Shown here: positions 11,428-22,536 of the stretch, one piece after another | How the letters are laid out: every line of letters starts with the position of its first letter | Numbering within the stretch: the stretch's first letter is position 1 | Assembly (NCBI GenBank): GCA_035578175.1 | Contig: JAQMRL010000014.1 | Span: 15,820,274-15,884,273 of the forward strand | Origin: Catonia carolina | Taxonomy: Eukaryota > Arthropoda > Insecta > Hemiptera > Achilidae | Length of the DNA: 64,000 nt | Direction: 5' to 3' | Position numbers and translations under genes: made by a program | Notes under the pieces: model-generated | Database searches by the model: none | Told to the model about the DNA's origin: nothing | Seen by the model: the letters and a program-made list of their open reading frames with translations, nothing else

Positions 11428-11487
11428 CCCATTAACAGGTAGGTGCAGTGTTAATTATTTGCACTCGATCTGCTAGTTTCAGGACTA
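11428..11487 (+). repeat. R395 5' fragment
   Basis: Contains the R395 start (GCCCATTAACAGGTAGGTG, 'ttatttgcactcgatctgctag') and stops at the family's internal A tract, where the next CA-box element begins. Confidence 0.75.
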
Positions 11488-11498
11488 TAAAAAAAAAA

Positions 11499-12448
11499 CA
11501 GGTGTGAAACAATCACGCGACTTTCTCTTGCCAATGCAAATAATGACCAATATAACCTAATATTAGTAATAAAATATTAGAAATAAACAAAAAAACCTTA
11601 CCTCAAAAAACATATTCTAATTTTAATCATGAGTGAAAGACGCAAAATTTAAATTAAATTAATTAAGTTTGGCTTAAAAATACGGAAAATCACTCTTTCA
11701 CGCTAAACTAGGCTCTATAGAGAAAAATGCTTTAACTAAAAGATGTAGATCTTTTAATTTCCTATAAATTCGATTACATACACTTTTGTCGTAAAATGCA
11801 CACTAAGGCTGAAATCTTTAAAAAAAATCGATTTTTTACACGTTTTCGTGAGAAAAGAAAACAGAAAATCGCTAATTACCGCTAAATTAAGCGTTATACA
11901 AAAAATGTTTGAAATAAAAGTTGTAGGATTTTAAATTGCCTACAATTTTTTTATAAACATTTTTGCGCTAAAATGAATATTAAAGTTGCAATTTAAAAAA
12001 CAATTTTTTTATGAGAAAACAGCCTCACCAAGAATCTCAGCAGAGATGGCACCTACCCTATCTAGTAGAGCATAAAAAATTTAGTAAATGAGGCGGTTTT
12101 AAAAAAACTTGTAGGAACCTTTTTAGAGAAAATCGCAACAAGTCAAAAATGACACGAATAAACGACTACTACTTCCGGTTGACCGATTTTCATGAAAATG
12201 TTCGTGTCGGGTCCTCTAGTGGTATCTAACTTACGTTTCAAGTTCGTACGATGTTCCGTTCTTGAGATATTCTGTTCACGCGCGCGCGCACACACACACA
12301 CACACACAAACCAATCGCTAAAAACATGTTTTTTGGGTTGGATGGGTCTGAAAACGTGTCGATCCGGTGAAAACTCAATTTTGAAAATCGACATGAAAAC
12401 AATAGGCCTACTTTCTTTCCTATAAATTCATATAAGCAGGAGAAAGTC
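11499..12448 (+). mobile_element. CA-box element, near full length
   Basis: 5' GGTGTGAAACAATCACGCG to 3' GCAGGAGAAAGTC, with a CG/CA microsatellite at about 12276-12309. The open frames on both strands over 12143-12471 are repeat translations; one reads through the CA run as alternating His-Thr. Confidence 0.88.
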
Positions 12449-12466
12449 AAAATATTTCTCACAGCA

Positions 12467-12590
12467 GTCAACCTGCTAAAGCAAATTACAAAAGATGTTG
12501 AGTGTTGCAGGTATGTAGATACGAAACGACTTGCTCAAGATAGACAGCTTGGAGAACTGCATCAAATCAGTCAAGGGACTGATGAATAAA
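12467..12590 (+). repeat. LINE 3'-end fragment
   Basis: Matches the tail of the LINE at 61540-62205: 'aaattacaaaagatgt', 'caggtatgtagata', AGCTTGGAGAACTGCATCAA, then AGTCAAGGGACTGATGA. In the protein frame this is the conserved C-terminal Trp-Arg-Thr-Ala-Ser-Asn-Gln-Ser type ending of an RT-type LINE. Confidence 0.75.
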
Positions 12591-12821
12591 GAAAATGGTA
12601 ACGAGGTGAACTATCACCCCAAGCAATTCAACACAGTGAGAAATAACAAGAATATTTAACTTTTAAGGATACGACATCACAGTGGATGACGTAAATCAAG
12701 AATAGCTGAAGTTTTAGCGACACAATCAAATAGATTACGAAAAAAATGAGCCCTCCCTGGGTAACGAACCACCCCTATTATATAACTAGAGGTTGAAATA
12801 AATATTAATTAACACGAGAAA

Positions 12822-13143
12822 CCCCACCGGGTTGGTCTAGAGGTAAAGTCGTCGCCAAAATCAGCTGTTGAACAGCTGATTTTCGGTGACGAAGGTTCCT
12901 GGTTCAAATCCTAGTAAAGGTAGTTACTTTCATACGGATTTGAATACTAGACAGTGGTTACCGGTGTACTTTGATGGTTGGGGTTCAATTAACCATACCC
13001 TCTCAGGAATGGTCGGCCTAGGTCTGAACAAGACTACACCTCATTTACACGTCATACACATCATCCTTATCTCATTGGGCTACGAGGTTGCTTATTGTTC
13101 TGAATTGAACAGATTGCAACGTACACAAATTAGGAATAAAAAA
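12822..13143 (+). mobile_element. tRNA-SINE-1, full length with TSD
   Basis: Head CCCCACCGGGTTGGTCTAGA carries a box A-like GGTCTAGAGG, and box B GGTTCAAATCC follows at about 12901. The body contains TCTCAGGAATGGTCGGCCTA and 'tcattgggctacgagg' and ends in A-rich AGGAATAAAAAAA. An 11-bp target-site duplication AACACGAGAAA flanks it at 12811-12821 and 13144-13154, showing retroposition. Confidence 0.88.
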
Positions 13144-13154
13144 AACACGAGAAA

Positions 13155-14043
13155 GAATTATCTCTAATGAACGATAAAACAAATATGGGACAAAGCCAAC
13201 AAAACACCGACATGAATTGTGACGAAAGACAAAAAAAAATATTGAAGCGTTCGAAGAAGTCATTGTCGGTCTGTAAAAGTCAGGAAGGTGATTGACCTTC
13301 ATTGTAGTTAAAGACAGAAAAGTTGCATGATGACTGATCACTGACTATGTTTAAAAATTGAATGCACACAGCAGGGAACCCATAGAAAATCTTCTTTAGA
13401 AATACAGAACGCATACAGAATTAGGTTGTTGATCAAAAAAAAATATCAGATGGATTGTTCAAAAACTAATCGATATATCGAAGTAATATTCCAATAGGGA
13501 TCAGACGCTGAAGGTACTCCGCGGTGGCCAGAATTAATTCCACGCTACTCTAGAAGTCAAGTCTATCGTCTGTTCTCCTCTTTTAACTAGTACCACAATA
13601 ATTCCAGTTGTTGCAACACAGCGCTTGGAGCAAAGCATCCAAGAAATACGATACGACAATTGGCAACACTGTAATAAAGATCCGACTCGACTTCTACACA
13701 GACAAGACGAGCAGCCAGGCCAGAAAAGACCAATGCATGCAGCATGAACATGCCGCCTCCCCTCTACGGCAATATTAAGTTTAAAGCCACCACCGGTTGC
13801 TTATGGAATGCCTACCGGTTGCATTCAGTCATGCAGCTCTCGTCTACAAGAACAAACAGTGATGTTAGCTTACTTTTTAAATATTACATATAAAATTTCC
13901 CGCACTTACATAAAATTTCCCTAATCAATTTTTAAAATGTAATACAGAAATCTATTATGCAATACATTCGTAAATCAGTTAGTCATACGTCTTTATTTTA
14001 CCAGGGTATTCCTGGTATCCCATCTGATTGCCAAAATATCCAG
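13155..14043. other. Unassigned sequence
   Basis: Relatively less AT-rich than its surroundings, with no recognisable repeat family or domain. An open frame at 13072-13341 on the minus strand shows no familiar motif. Confidence 0.5.
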
Positions 14044-14376
14044 ATCTATTGTTGTTTAAGTCATCAGCAGGTTTGAACCTCTAGAGGATTTACTGAGTAA
14101 AACGACGAGTAAGGTGGTATACCATTGCATTCCTCACCGAGTGGAAAACTTTTCCACCCTGCAAATCACAAATGACACCTTCACTTATTCACCACAGGGT
14201 CTGACTGTATAATGAAATTCATTAGGTACTCTCAGAGAAGATAACTCGTGACTCGTGTGCTTTTACACCTGTGCCACTTCGGTTCTTAAATGTTTCAGTA
14301 ATACAATTGGCTGACCACGTGATAAGAAACAGAATAATTTTTTATAGCCCTGAAACTAGCCGAGAAGTCGAATTGT
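14044..14376 (-). mobile_element. R395 retroposon, diverged
   Basis: Starts at the tail end (TTGTTGTTTAAGTCATCAGC), passes TTTGAACCTCTAGAGG, ACCACAGGGTCTGACTGTAT and GATAAGAAACAGAA, and decays before the 5' end. More diverged than most copies. Confidence 0.8.
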
Positions 14377-14587
14377 AGAAAAATTCAATCATCTATTAAG
14401 ACCTACCATTTTATATTGAATAAGGATTTGGGCGAGAGAAGTTAATCAAAAATTGTAATTATGTTTGCTGAATCACCTTCCAAAAAAAGTAGACGAACAG
14501 TTCAGGTCACGAGAAGAATACTGTACAAGGAAAACGAAGATTGAAATTCTACTGACACTAAAATTTTAGAACATTAAAATTAACATA

Positions 14588-14687
14588 TGCCCATAACAGG
14601 GAGAGGGAGTGTTAAATTATTTGCACTCGATCTGCTCGTTCCATGGCTACAAAAAATAGTTCTGTTTCTTATCACATGGTTAAAGAC
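14588..14687 (+). repeat. R395 5' fragment
   Basis: Begins TGCCCATAACAGGGAGAGGG and continues to TTCTTATCACATGG, where tRNA-SINE-3 sequence takes over. Confidence 0.78.
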
Positions 14688-14688
14688 T

Positions 14689-14843
14689 GCCTCCGTAGCG
14701 TAGTGGTAGCGCGCTAGCATACAACACGCAGGTCCTGGGTTCGATTCCCGGCTAGAGTCTGGAAATTTTAAAAAGTTATAAAACCCATCGTAGTCTCTAA
14801 TAACCGAGCTGCTGATGCGACTTTAATAAAACTTTGTTGTTTA
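14689..14843 (+). mobile_element. tRNA-SINE-3, full length
   Basis: tRNA-like head with box A GCGTAGTGGTAGCGCG and a strong box B GGTTCGATTCC. The flanking acceptor halves (GCCTCCG and TAGAGTCTG) do not pair, so it is a SINE head and not a tRNA gene. The body has AAAACCCATCGTAGTC and GATGCGACTTTAATAAA. An R395 copy is inserted in its tail. Confidence 0.75.
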
Positions 14844-14844
14844 T

Positions 14845-15222
14845 GTCAACAGCCGAAAAGCTGGTTTGAACCTCTAGAGGTTTTACAAAGTAAAACGAGG
14901 AGTGAAGTGGTTTACCATTCCCTTCCTCACAGAGTGGAAAAGTATTCTTAGCACCATGCCGGGCCCTCTGAAAAGCATCTACTTTCCACTCAGCAAATGA
15001 CACCTTCACTTCATTCACCACAGGGTCTGACTGTAGAATGAAATAAATTAATCTCAGAGGAGATAACTCTGACTAGTATCTTTTAGACCTCTATATCTTT
15101 TGTTCTTAAATATTTCAGTCATAAACTTGGCTGACCAAGTAATAAGAAACAAAACTATTTTTTGTAGCTCTGGAACTAGCAGATCGAGTGCAAGTCATTT
15201 TACACACAACCTCCTATTATGG
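14845..15222 (-). mobile_element. R395 retroposon, near full length
   Basis: Tail TTTGTTGTTTATGTCAAC at the left and 5' end (TATTATGGGCG on this strand) at the right. TAATAAAAC on both sides is a probable target-site duplication from insertion into the tail of tRNA-SINE-3. Carries the recurrent R395 open frame on the minus strand (14797-15021). Confidence 0.85.
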
Positions 15223-15353
15223 GCGTAATAAAACCTTAAAAAAAATTAATCCAAAATTTGTATAGAACAAGAGTTAATCATTTAAATTGTATAGGTATTT
15301 CCAAAAATATGAGTTTACTGAAAAATCTTAACTAGATGGAGAGTATTTTTTTA

Positions 15354-15500
15354 ACGCCCCCTTGCGTAGTGGTTAGCGCGCTAGCCTACAGAGCGGAAGG
15401 TCCAGGGTCGATTTTAAGCTAGGCCTGGAGAGTATTACAAGACGAAAACCAACGTTCTATAACACGCAGTAGTCGCTAGACCTAGATATTGATCCGAATT
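15354..15500 (+). mobile_element. tRNA-SINE-3, diverged
   Basis: Box A GCGTAGTGGTTAGCGCGC is intact but box B is damaged (AGGGTCGATTTTAAG). The body 'acacgcagtagtcgctaga' resembles the other copies. Confidence 0.65.
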
Positions 15501-15691
15501 TCTATTAAATTAAAATTAACCATTTTTCTTTCAGATGGTCCGAAAAAACAACTTAAAAAAATTCCTTGGGTGAACCAAAAACCGATTGGGAAGTGGAACA
15601 TATGACGTACGGATTTCAACACAAACGTAAAACGGAATTTTTAGCAATCTATAAATTTACTCACTGACGAAAACTTCCAGAAAGGCCAGAT

Positions 15692-15878
15692 TTTATTTTT
15701 TATTCCTTTTTTTGTTTTACGTCTGACTGTTTTGCAATTGCTGCCAATGCAGACAGTGAGACGGATGATAGATGAAGATGGGAGATGAAAAAATGCCAGA
15801 TCTAACCAGGAATCGAACCAGGAACCCCGGTTTAGTAGAAGACAGTTACGCTAACCACTACGCCAACCGACCGACCTA
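15692..15878 (-). mobile_element. tRNA-SINE-2 copy
   Basis: Minus-strand tRNA-like head at the right (GGAATCGAACCAGGAACC is the reverse of box B; CTAACCACTACGCCAAC is the reverse of box A). The body contains TTTTACGTCTGACTGTTTTG and GCTGCCAATGCAGACAGTGA, shared with 57953-58360. Confidence 0.78.
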
Positions 15879-16002
15879 CAAGACAAGAGATGTAGAATTT
15901 GATAAGTCGGTTCCATTTTGGTCGAAGGTGTTCGATATGAAAGATTTTGATAATTTTGATTGTTATTAAAAGAAAAAACTTCCAATATTGCAAACATAAA
16001 TA

Positions 16003-16829
16003 TTTGGTATGAAAAACTCGCACGACTTTTTCTTGCCAATGCAAATAATAACCCATATAACCCCTGACATTAGCAATAAACAAAAAAACTAACTTCAAAA
16101 AACATAACCTTATTTTAATCCTGAGTGAATGATGCAAAATGAAAATCAACCTTAGTTTGGTATATACGGTAAATCACTCTTTCACGCTAAACTAGGCTCT
16201 GTAGAGAAAAATTCTTCAAACAAAAATTGCAGATCCTTTTAATTTCCTACAAATTTGATTAAGCACACTTTTGTCATAAAATGCATACTAAGGCCGGAAT
16301 CTTAAAAAAAATCCATTTTTTACAGATTTTCATTAAAAAACCGAAAATCACTAATTACCGCTTAACTAGGCGTTATACAAAGAAATGATTGAAATAAAAG
16401 TAGTAGATTCTTGAATTTTATACAACTTTAACCCAAGAATTTCGGCAGTCATGGCACCTACCCTCTCTTGTAGACCATAAAAAATGTAGTAAATGAGGCG
16501 ATTTTTAAAAAAAAATCGTAGGAGCCATTTTTAAGAAAATCGCAATAAGTGTAAAATAACACGAATAAACTACTATTTCTGACTGACCGATTTTGATGAA
16601 AATGTGTGTCAGGTCCTCTAGTGGTACCTAACTTAAGTTTTAAGTTTCAACTTCGTACGATGTTCCGTCCTTGAGATATTTTGTTCACACACACAAACAC
16701 ACACACACACACACACACACATTCAGGGGGTCTGAAAACGTGTAGATCCGGTGAAAACTGGATTTCGAAAAATCGACATGAAAACAATACTTAGCTTCCT
16801 ACATATTCTATAAGCAAAAGAACGTAAAA
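16003..16829 (+). mobile_element. CA-box element, near full length
   Basis: 5' TTGGTATGAAAAACTCGCAC to 3' AAGCAAAAGAACGTAAAAA. The CA run is at about 16688-16720. Some internal deletion near 16430. Confidence 0.85.
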
Positions 16830-16831
16830 AG

Positions 16832-17180
16832 TGAATTTTACGGAGACCTATATAGAATGGATGACAACCAGTTGACAAAAGTAATTTTTAAGAAACTAAA
16901 CAATAGACTTACGGTGTCGGATAAATGGTTTAAAGAATTCAGAAAGGATATTGACAAAACCAGAATAAACCGAGAAAAATTAATGAACCGAACGACATTC
17001 AGAAAACTAATTAAGGACTTTTAAGGGCTTCCATGAAAAGTACAAACAGAACACCGGGTGGGCAGAAGAAAGGAGAAAATCCTACAATGCTGAGAATGTA
17101 GGCTTGAAAACAACTTCCAGAAACGTCTAAAGTCACATCACATGATCTAAAATTGATCCCTTATACGAGGGGGAAAATTG
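16832..17180 (+). pseudogene. LINE 3' fragment (decayed ORF2 C-terminus)
   Basis: A decayed frame reads like the C-terminal region of a LINE ORF2 (Arg-Met-Asp-Asp-Asn at about 16850, then a Lys-Trp-Phe-Lys-Glu-Phe-Arg-Lys-Asp motif at about 16920), with stops at the end. GGTGTCGGATAAATGGTTTA and CACCGGGTGG are shared with the repeats at 44480 and 44965. Confidence 0.65.
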
Positions 17181-17340
17181 CAAAGTTGGAACCAACCCCT
17201 ACAATATTAACGACCTCAATAATTTTATTGGAACCCCTTTCTAAGGCTAGTAATAAGTTAGCGTACAGCGCGGGCGCGATGATCAGAACAGGTTAAAACT
17301 TCAGCAGGTTTTAACAACCTAAAAACCATATCTTTATATA

Positions 17341-18261
17341 CGAAATGTGGCTATTAAATAACGAGACTGACGTTGTAAAACAATTTTATTTTTATTTTAT
17401 ACAAATTTACTTATTGTCACCTCCAATATACACTCCTCTATCCCTACAACGCTCCATGCGAATTTTCCATTGTTGGAAAGTGCTGGAAGTCATCTTCTGT
17501 CAGCTCCTTCAGGGCACGTCCCGCTTTCTCTTTTACAGCTTCCACAGACTCAAATGTTGTCCCTTTTAATGCAGATTTCACCTTAGGGAACGTGTAGAAG
17601 ATAATAACATGTGATGAAACTTGATTTTTTACTTATGATCCGGAAACGAAGCGCCAACCATGCACTGGAAGAGCCGAACTTTACCGAGAGCCAAAAAAGC
17701 GCGAATGAGCAAGTTAAAATTTAAAGAAATGATTGTTTTTTTTTATTTCCATGGGATTGTGTACCTTCTCTGGGTTCCTGAAGGTCAAACAATTAACCAA
17801 TATTATACTTTGAGGTACTTTCTAAACTACGTCAATGAGTAAGGAAAAAACTCCCCGAAATGTGGAAGGACAAATCATGGGTTCTCCACCAAGACAATGC
17901 GCCAGCGCATTCCGCGTTATCTGTCAAGAGGTTCCTAGCCAAGTATAGCATCTCAGTGTTAGAACATCCACCTTATTCACCAGATCTTGCACCATGTGAC
18001 TTCTACATGTTCCCTAAGGTAAATTCTGCATAAAAAGGGACAAGATTTGAGTCTGTGGAAGCTGTAAAAGAGAAAGCGGCACGTGTTCTGAAGGAGCTGG
18101 CAGAAGATGACTTCCAGCACTGTTTCCAACTACAGAAAATTCGCATGGAGCTTTGTAGGGATAGAGGAGTGTATATTGAAGGTGACAATAAGTGATTATG
18201 TATAAAATAAAAATAAAATTGTTTTACAACGTCAGTCTCGTTATTTAAAAACCACACATCG
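17341..18261 (+). mobile_element. Foldback-form mariner, broken copy
   Basis: Element flanked by TA (17339-17340 and 18262-18263). The 5' end of a normal mariner is replaced by about 260 bp that are the reverse complement of the element's own 3' end (17341-17600 against 18002-18261), so the whole element can fold into a hairpin with ~260-bp arms. The loop carries the transposase middle: Thr-Cys-Asp-Glu-Thr with the following Trp codon mutated to TGA, Met-His-Trp-Lys-Ser, Gln-Asp-Asn-Ala-Pro-Ala-His at about 17893 and the Ser-Pro-Asp-Leu-Ala-Pro-Cys-Asp block at about 17980. A frameshift near 17840 also breaks it. It is inactive, and the N-terminal DNA-binding region is absent. Confidence 0.88.
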
Positions 18262-19242
18262 TATTTCACGGACAATATTAAAGAAATAAATGCAACTAAT
18301 TGAAAACCATGCAGGTAAAAACTGTAATTTAAACTGAATTGCAAATAAACAGATTTTCAGTACGAGTACAATATTACAATAGAAAAATCCCTTTTACAGG
18401 TACAAAATATACCGCAAAATGGTAACACTGTTAGAGAGTAGACAGTTCCAGCAGTTTACACCAGCTACTAAAAGGCTAGTGCACTCCAACAAGTGTGTTC
18501 GGTAAACACTGGCGAGCGAATAACCATACTTTTTTTTTAAATTCACGCATTAAAATAACGCGAAATGCAACGATATTACACGATTTTATAATATATGTTT
18601 ATTTTACGAATCAGTGCCATTTAAAATATTTATATTAATAAATAAACAAAGTTATAATAACGAAGTTAAGTTATAAAAACGTGTGTGAGTGATTAAAAAC
18701 AAGTGTTTTTGTGATTAGAATAATAATTTTTCAATAAAAAAATATTTTTATTTACAAGTGATAATAAAAAAGGTGTGTATTAAATATAAATATTTTATAT
18801 CCCAGGTTATTTGAATAAATTTTCTTAACTACCTATATTAGTATATCTTAAAATTTTATCATAAATTTTAGGACGGATCAAGACTTGATCGAAATTTACA
18901 TTGATATACAAAAGTGCTTTTACAAAGAATGATTTTCCTTAATGTAAACTTTCAGAGAACTAACGGTAACAAGTTATTATAAAACCTTTTAAAATACAAA
19001 CAATCCAAATCCTGATTTCCTTTGTTCTCAAATAAATAAATAAATACTCTGTACAATAAAAGCAGATAACCCATTACGAAAAATTCCTTAAACACAATTA
19101 TTTAGGCACTAAATAATTACGGTATTCTTAAAATAGGTTATTCATTCGGTTTATAAAATGACATGTTAAACTGACTACCCGAAATTATTTAAAACCGGTT
19201 TCTGAATCACTAACAGTTTGTTGCATCAGTTTTCAAAAGAAT
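18262..19242. other. Unassigned AT-rich sequence
   Basis: Long AT-rich stretch without open frames of note or recognised repeats. Confidence 0.5.
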
Positions 19243-20050
19243 GTAATCCTTCATACAACTGGTGTAAAGCACACATGACTTTCTCTTGCCAATTTATTAA
19301 TAATTATACATAAAGCCATGTTTAACCATGAGTAAACAATATAAAATTAAAAAGATAACCTAATTTTAATCATGAGTGAATGACGCAAAATGAAAATCGA
19401 CCTCCATTCGACTTAAAAATACGGGAAATCAGTAATCCTTTATACAACTGGAGTAAAACACATAAGACTTTCTCTTGCCAATTTATTAATAATAATATAT
19501 AAAGCCATGTTTAATCATGAGTAAACAATATAAAATTAAAAAGATAACCTAATTTTAGTCATGAGTGAATGACGCAAAATGAAAATCGACCTCCATTCGA
19601 CTTAAAAATATGGAAAATCACTAACTGCCGCTAAACTAGGCTCTGTAGACGAAAATGCTTGAAATAAAAGTTATAGATTCTTTTATTTCCTGTAACTTTA
19701 ATTGTATACAATTTTGTCGTAAAATACATATTAAGGCTGCAATATTAAAAAATCCATCTTTTTACAGATTTTAATGAAAAAATAAAATAAAATTATTAAT
19801 TGACCCCAAACATTATATAAAAAATGTTTGAAATATACCGCAACGAATTAAGTAAATGAGGTGATCTAAAAAAAAATTGTAGGGGTGTTTTTGAGAAAAT
19901 CGTAAAAACGTTAAAAAATCGCACGAAGAAACTCCTGCTTACGTTTGACAGATTTTGATGAAAATGTTCGTGTCGGTTCCTGTAATCGTACGTAACATAA
20001 TTTACTAGTTTCAAATTCGTACGATGTTCCGTTCTTGAGGTATTTTGTTT
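19243..20050 (+). mobile_element. CA-box element with a tandem-duplicated 5' end, 3'-truncated
   Basis: The first ~189 bp are present twice in direct order (19243-19431 and 19432-19620): GTAATCCTTCATACAACTGG and GTAATCCTTTATACAACTGG each precede CTTTCTCTTGCCAATTTATT. The body then continues to TTGAGGTATTTTG, where the element stops before the microsatellite and 3' end. Confidence 0.82.
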
Positions 20051-20271
20051 TCACAAACCCTTGTTTCGCGGCAACAATATTCACAAAACGGATTTCCACA
20101 GTTTTTAAGTGTTGAAAATAAACAAAACACTATTTACGTCTAGAAACTCTTCATTAAAAAAGTAGTTAGCAAAATGCTACATATACTAAAACATAATTAA
20201 AATGTGAACTTAATTTTCATTTTGTTCCCGTAAAATATGAACATCGGAAATTCATTGATTTTCTGTCGTTT

Positions 20272-20313
20272 CAGATAATTTGGATTCGGTTAACCGGGAT
20301 TCTACTGTACGTA
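20272..20313 (-). repeat. Possible pogo/Tigger-type terminal fragment
   Basis: GATTCGGTTAACCGGGATTC followed by TACTGTA resembles the outer end of pogo/Tigger elements (CAGTA...CCCGGTTA on the other strand). Only the end is present. Confidence 0.4.
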
Positions 20314-20325
20314 CAAATACATAAG

Positions 20326-20482
20326 GGTGGCGTAGTGGTTAGCGTGCTAGCCTACAACATGGAGGTCCCGCTTTCAATTCCCGGCTAGAGTCTGAACATT
20401 TTAACAAATCAAAACCCATTGTTCCAGTTGCATAACCCACCGTAATCGCTTATTAACCAAACTGTTGATGTGACTTTAAATA
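20326..20482 (+). mobile_element. tRNA-SINE-3 copy
   Basis: Box A GCGTAGTGGTTAGCGTGC, damaged box B (CTTTCAATTCC), CGGCTAGAGTCTG and body TTGATGTGACTTTAAATAAA, as in 14689-14843. Confidence 0.75.
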
Positions 20483-20559
20483 AACAGAAGAATAAAAATT
20501 TGTTTCATGAGACGACGCGTCACATGGCTAAAGACAATTTTTAAAAAGGCTTACCTTTG

Positions 20560-21095
20560 ACTAATGGCAAAAACCATTTGTGATTTCTGTATCTACTCTT
20601 CAACAGGAATCAAATGACACTATTTTCGTTTACAAATTCCGACTTTGATTTCTTGACTTCTGATCGAGACTGAAACTTAAAACTCAAACCAAGCCCACTA
20701 AAGTTTGGTGTAGATTACGAATCCGAAAACCTTTTGTTGCTATCTTTAGTAGTTTTTGAGTTTGATTTCTTACTTTCCGGTTTTGGGGCACTTCCGATCG
20801 AAACCAGAACTTCAAACCCCATTTAGGCCCACTAACTTTTTGTGTAGATTACCTTTGACTTATGACAAAAACCAATTAATGATTTCTGTATCTACTCTTT
20901 AAAAGGAATTGAATGACACTATTTTTGTTTCCAAATTCCGACTCAGATTTCTTGACATATGATCGAGACCGGAACTTCAAACTCAACCCAGACCTACAAA
21001 CATTTTGTGTATATAATGAATCCGAAAACCGTTTGTTACTATCTCTTGTAGTTTCAGACATCTGGGTGTAAAGGACGGACGGACAAAAAATTGCC
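20560..21095. repeat. Two diverged direct repeats of about 200 bp
   Basis: GATTTCTGTATCTACTCTT and AATGACACTATTTTTGTTT, followed by 'aaattccgact', TTGACTTCTGATCGAGAC and 'aatccgaaaacc', occur at 20580-20750 and again at 20880-21060, about 300 bp apart. The right copy ends with GGACGGACGGACAAAAA. No coding meaning is evident. Confidence 0.65.
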
Positions 21096-21175
21096 GTCAT
21101 AATAAAACTAATTGTAAAAAAATTCAGTAATTATTATTTTTTTGTGTTTATTTATCTATAATATATAAATTATTT

Positions 21176-21569
21176 CTGCCCATAATAGACAGGTGGAGTG
21201 TCAAATTATTTACACTCATTCTGTTCGTTGCAGGGCTAAAATAAATAGTTCTGTTTCTTATCACATGGTCAGCCAATTAAATGACTGAATCATTTAAGAA
21301 CAGAAGAGGTAGAGGTGTAAAAGACACTAATCAGAGTTATCTCCTCTGAAAGTAATGAATTTCATTATACAGCCAGACCCTGTGGTAAATGAAGTGAAGG
21401 TGACATTTGCAGAGTGGAAAATATGTGCTTTTCAGAGGGCCCGGCATGCTGATAAGCGTACTTTTCCACTCAGTGAGGAAGGCATGGTAAACCACCTCAC
21501 TCCTCGTTTTACTTAGTAAAACCTCTACAGGTTCAAACCAGCCTTTCGGCTGATGACCTAAACAACAAC
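21176..21569 (+). mobile_element. R395 retroposon, full length with TSD
   Basis: Reference-quality copy: CTGCCCATAATAGACAGGTG to the tail CCTAAACAACAAC. An 11-bp target-site duplication ATAAATTATTT lies at 21165-21175 and 21570-21580. Internal landmarks are TTATCACATGGTCAGCCAAT, CAGCCAGACCCTGTGGT, AGAGGGCCCGGCATGCTGAT and TTCAAACCAGCCTTTCGGCT. The defined 5' end, simple-repeat tail and TSD indicate a SINE-like retroposon. Confidence 0.92.
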
Positions 21570-21580
21570 ATAAATTATTT

Positions 21581-21745
21581 ATTAAAGTCGCATCAACAAC
21601 TTGGTTTACAGCGACTACAGTACCTTATCTGACTTTAACGGTGGGTTTTGACTTGTAATAATTTCCAGACTGAAGCCGAGAATCGAACCCAGAACCTCCG
21701 CGTTGTAGACTGGCGCGCTACCTTTACGCTACAGAGTGTTTCTAT
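21581..21745 (-). mobile_element. tRNA-SINE-3 copy
   Basis: Reverse copy: TTAAAGTCGCATCAACAAC body at left, GAATCGAACCCAGAACCTCC (reverse box B) and a reverse box A at the right end. It abuts the R395 copy, which inserted into its AT-rich tail. Confidence 0.75.
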
Positions 21746-22141
21746 AGATTATATAACTAGGAGGTGTGATAATACGAAGCAATCACTTTCAACAATAATT
21801 ATGGTACACTATTATTTAAATTTTACAACCGCTGAATCAACTCAGACGACTGATTCAACATGAATTCTACGAAAAGGTTTCTTGTTACATCACATGAAAC
21901 ATCATTTTGTTCGTACTCTATAACAAAACATAAAAACAGGATCTTGCTTAAAATTCAATTATCAGAATCGAATTTGTCCTAGATGTTAAACTAGCTTGAC
22001 CTAGCCGAAAGGTAAATAATTTAATCAATTCGTTAATTATATATTTTAGTTTCTTTACGACAAAAAACTGTTTGTCTTATTTGACACGAATTTTTTTTAC
22101 TATTACTAATAAACAGAATCCATCTACAATCTATTCTAACC

Positions 22142-22535
22142 CAAATAATTAATAAAATAACCTAATATTAGAAATAAACAAAAACTAACCTTAAAAAACA
22201 TAACCTTATTTTACTCATGAATAAATGATGCAAAATGAAAATCAACCTCAGATTGCCTTAATACGGAAAAATCAATCTTTCACGCTAAACTAGGCTCTGT
22301 AGAGAAAAATGCCCAAAATAAACATTATGGATCTTTTAATTTCCTATAAATTTGATTATATACATACACTTTTGTCGTAAAATGCTTATTAAGACTGAAA
22401 ATTTTTTAATTTCCTATAAAACTTTAATTATAGTATACACTTTTGGCGTAAAATGTCACTAATCACTGATTGACATTAAAATCACACAGACTGATTAAAA
22501 TCACTAATTGACGCTAAACTAAGCGTTATACAAAA
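22142..22535 (+). repeat. CA-box element, truncated at its internal A tract
   Basis: Begins in the 5' part (AACCTAATATTAGAAATAAA) and runs to 'gcgttatacaaaaaa', where the 5' end of a second CA-box element starts. The missing remainder is not found after the second copy. Confidence 0.8.
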
Positions 22536-22536
22536 A

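Noticed and set aside
14689..14761. tRNA gene (also 6458, 20326, 43935 and reverse cases)
   Set aside because: Box A and B are good, but acceptor and anticodon stems do not pair, and a shared non-tRNA body follows. SINE heads.
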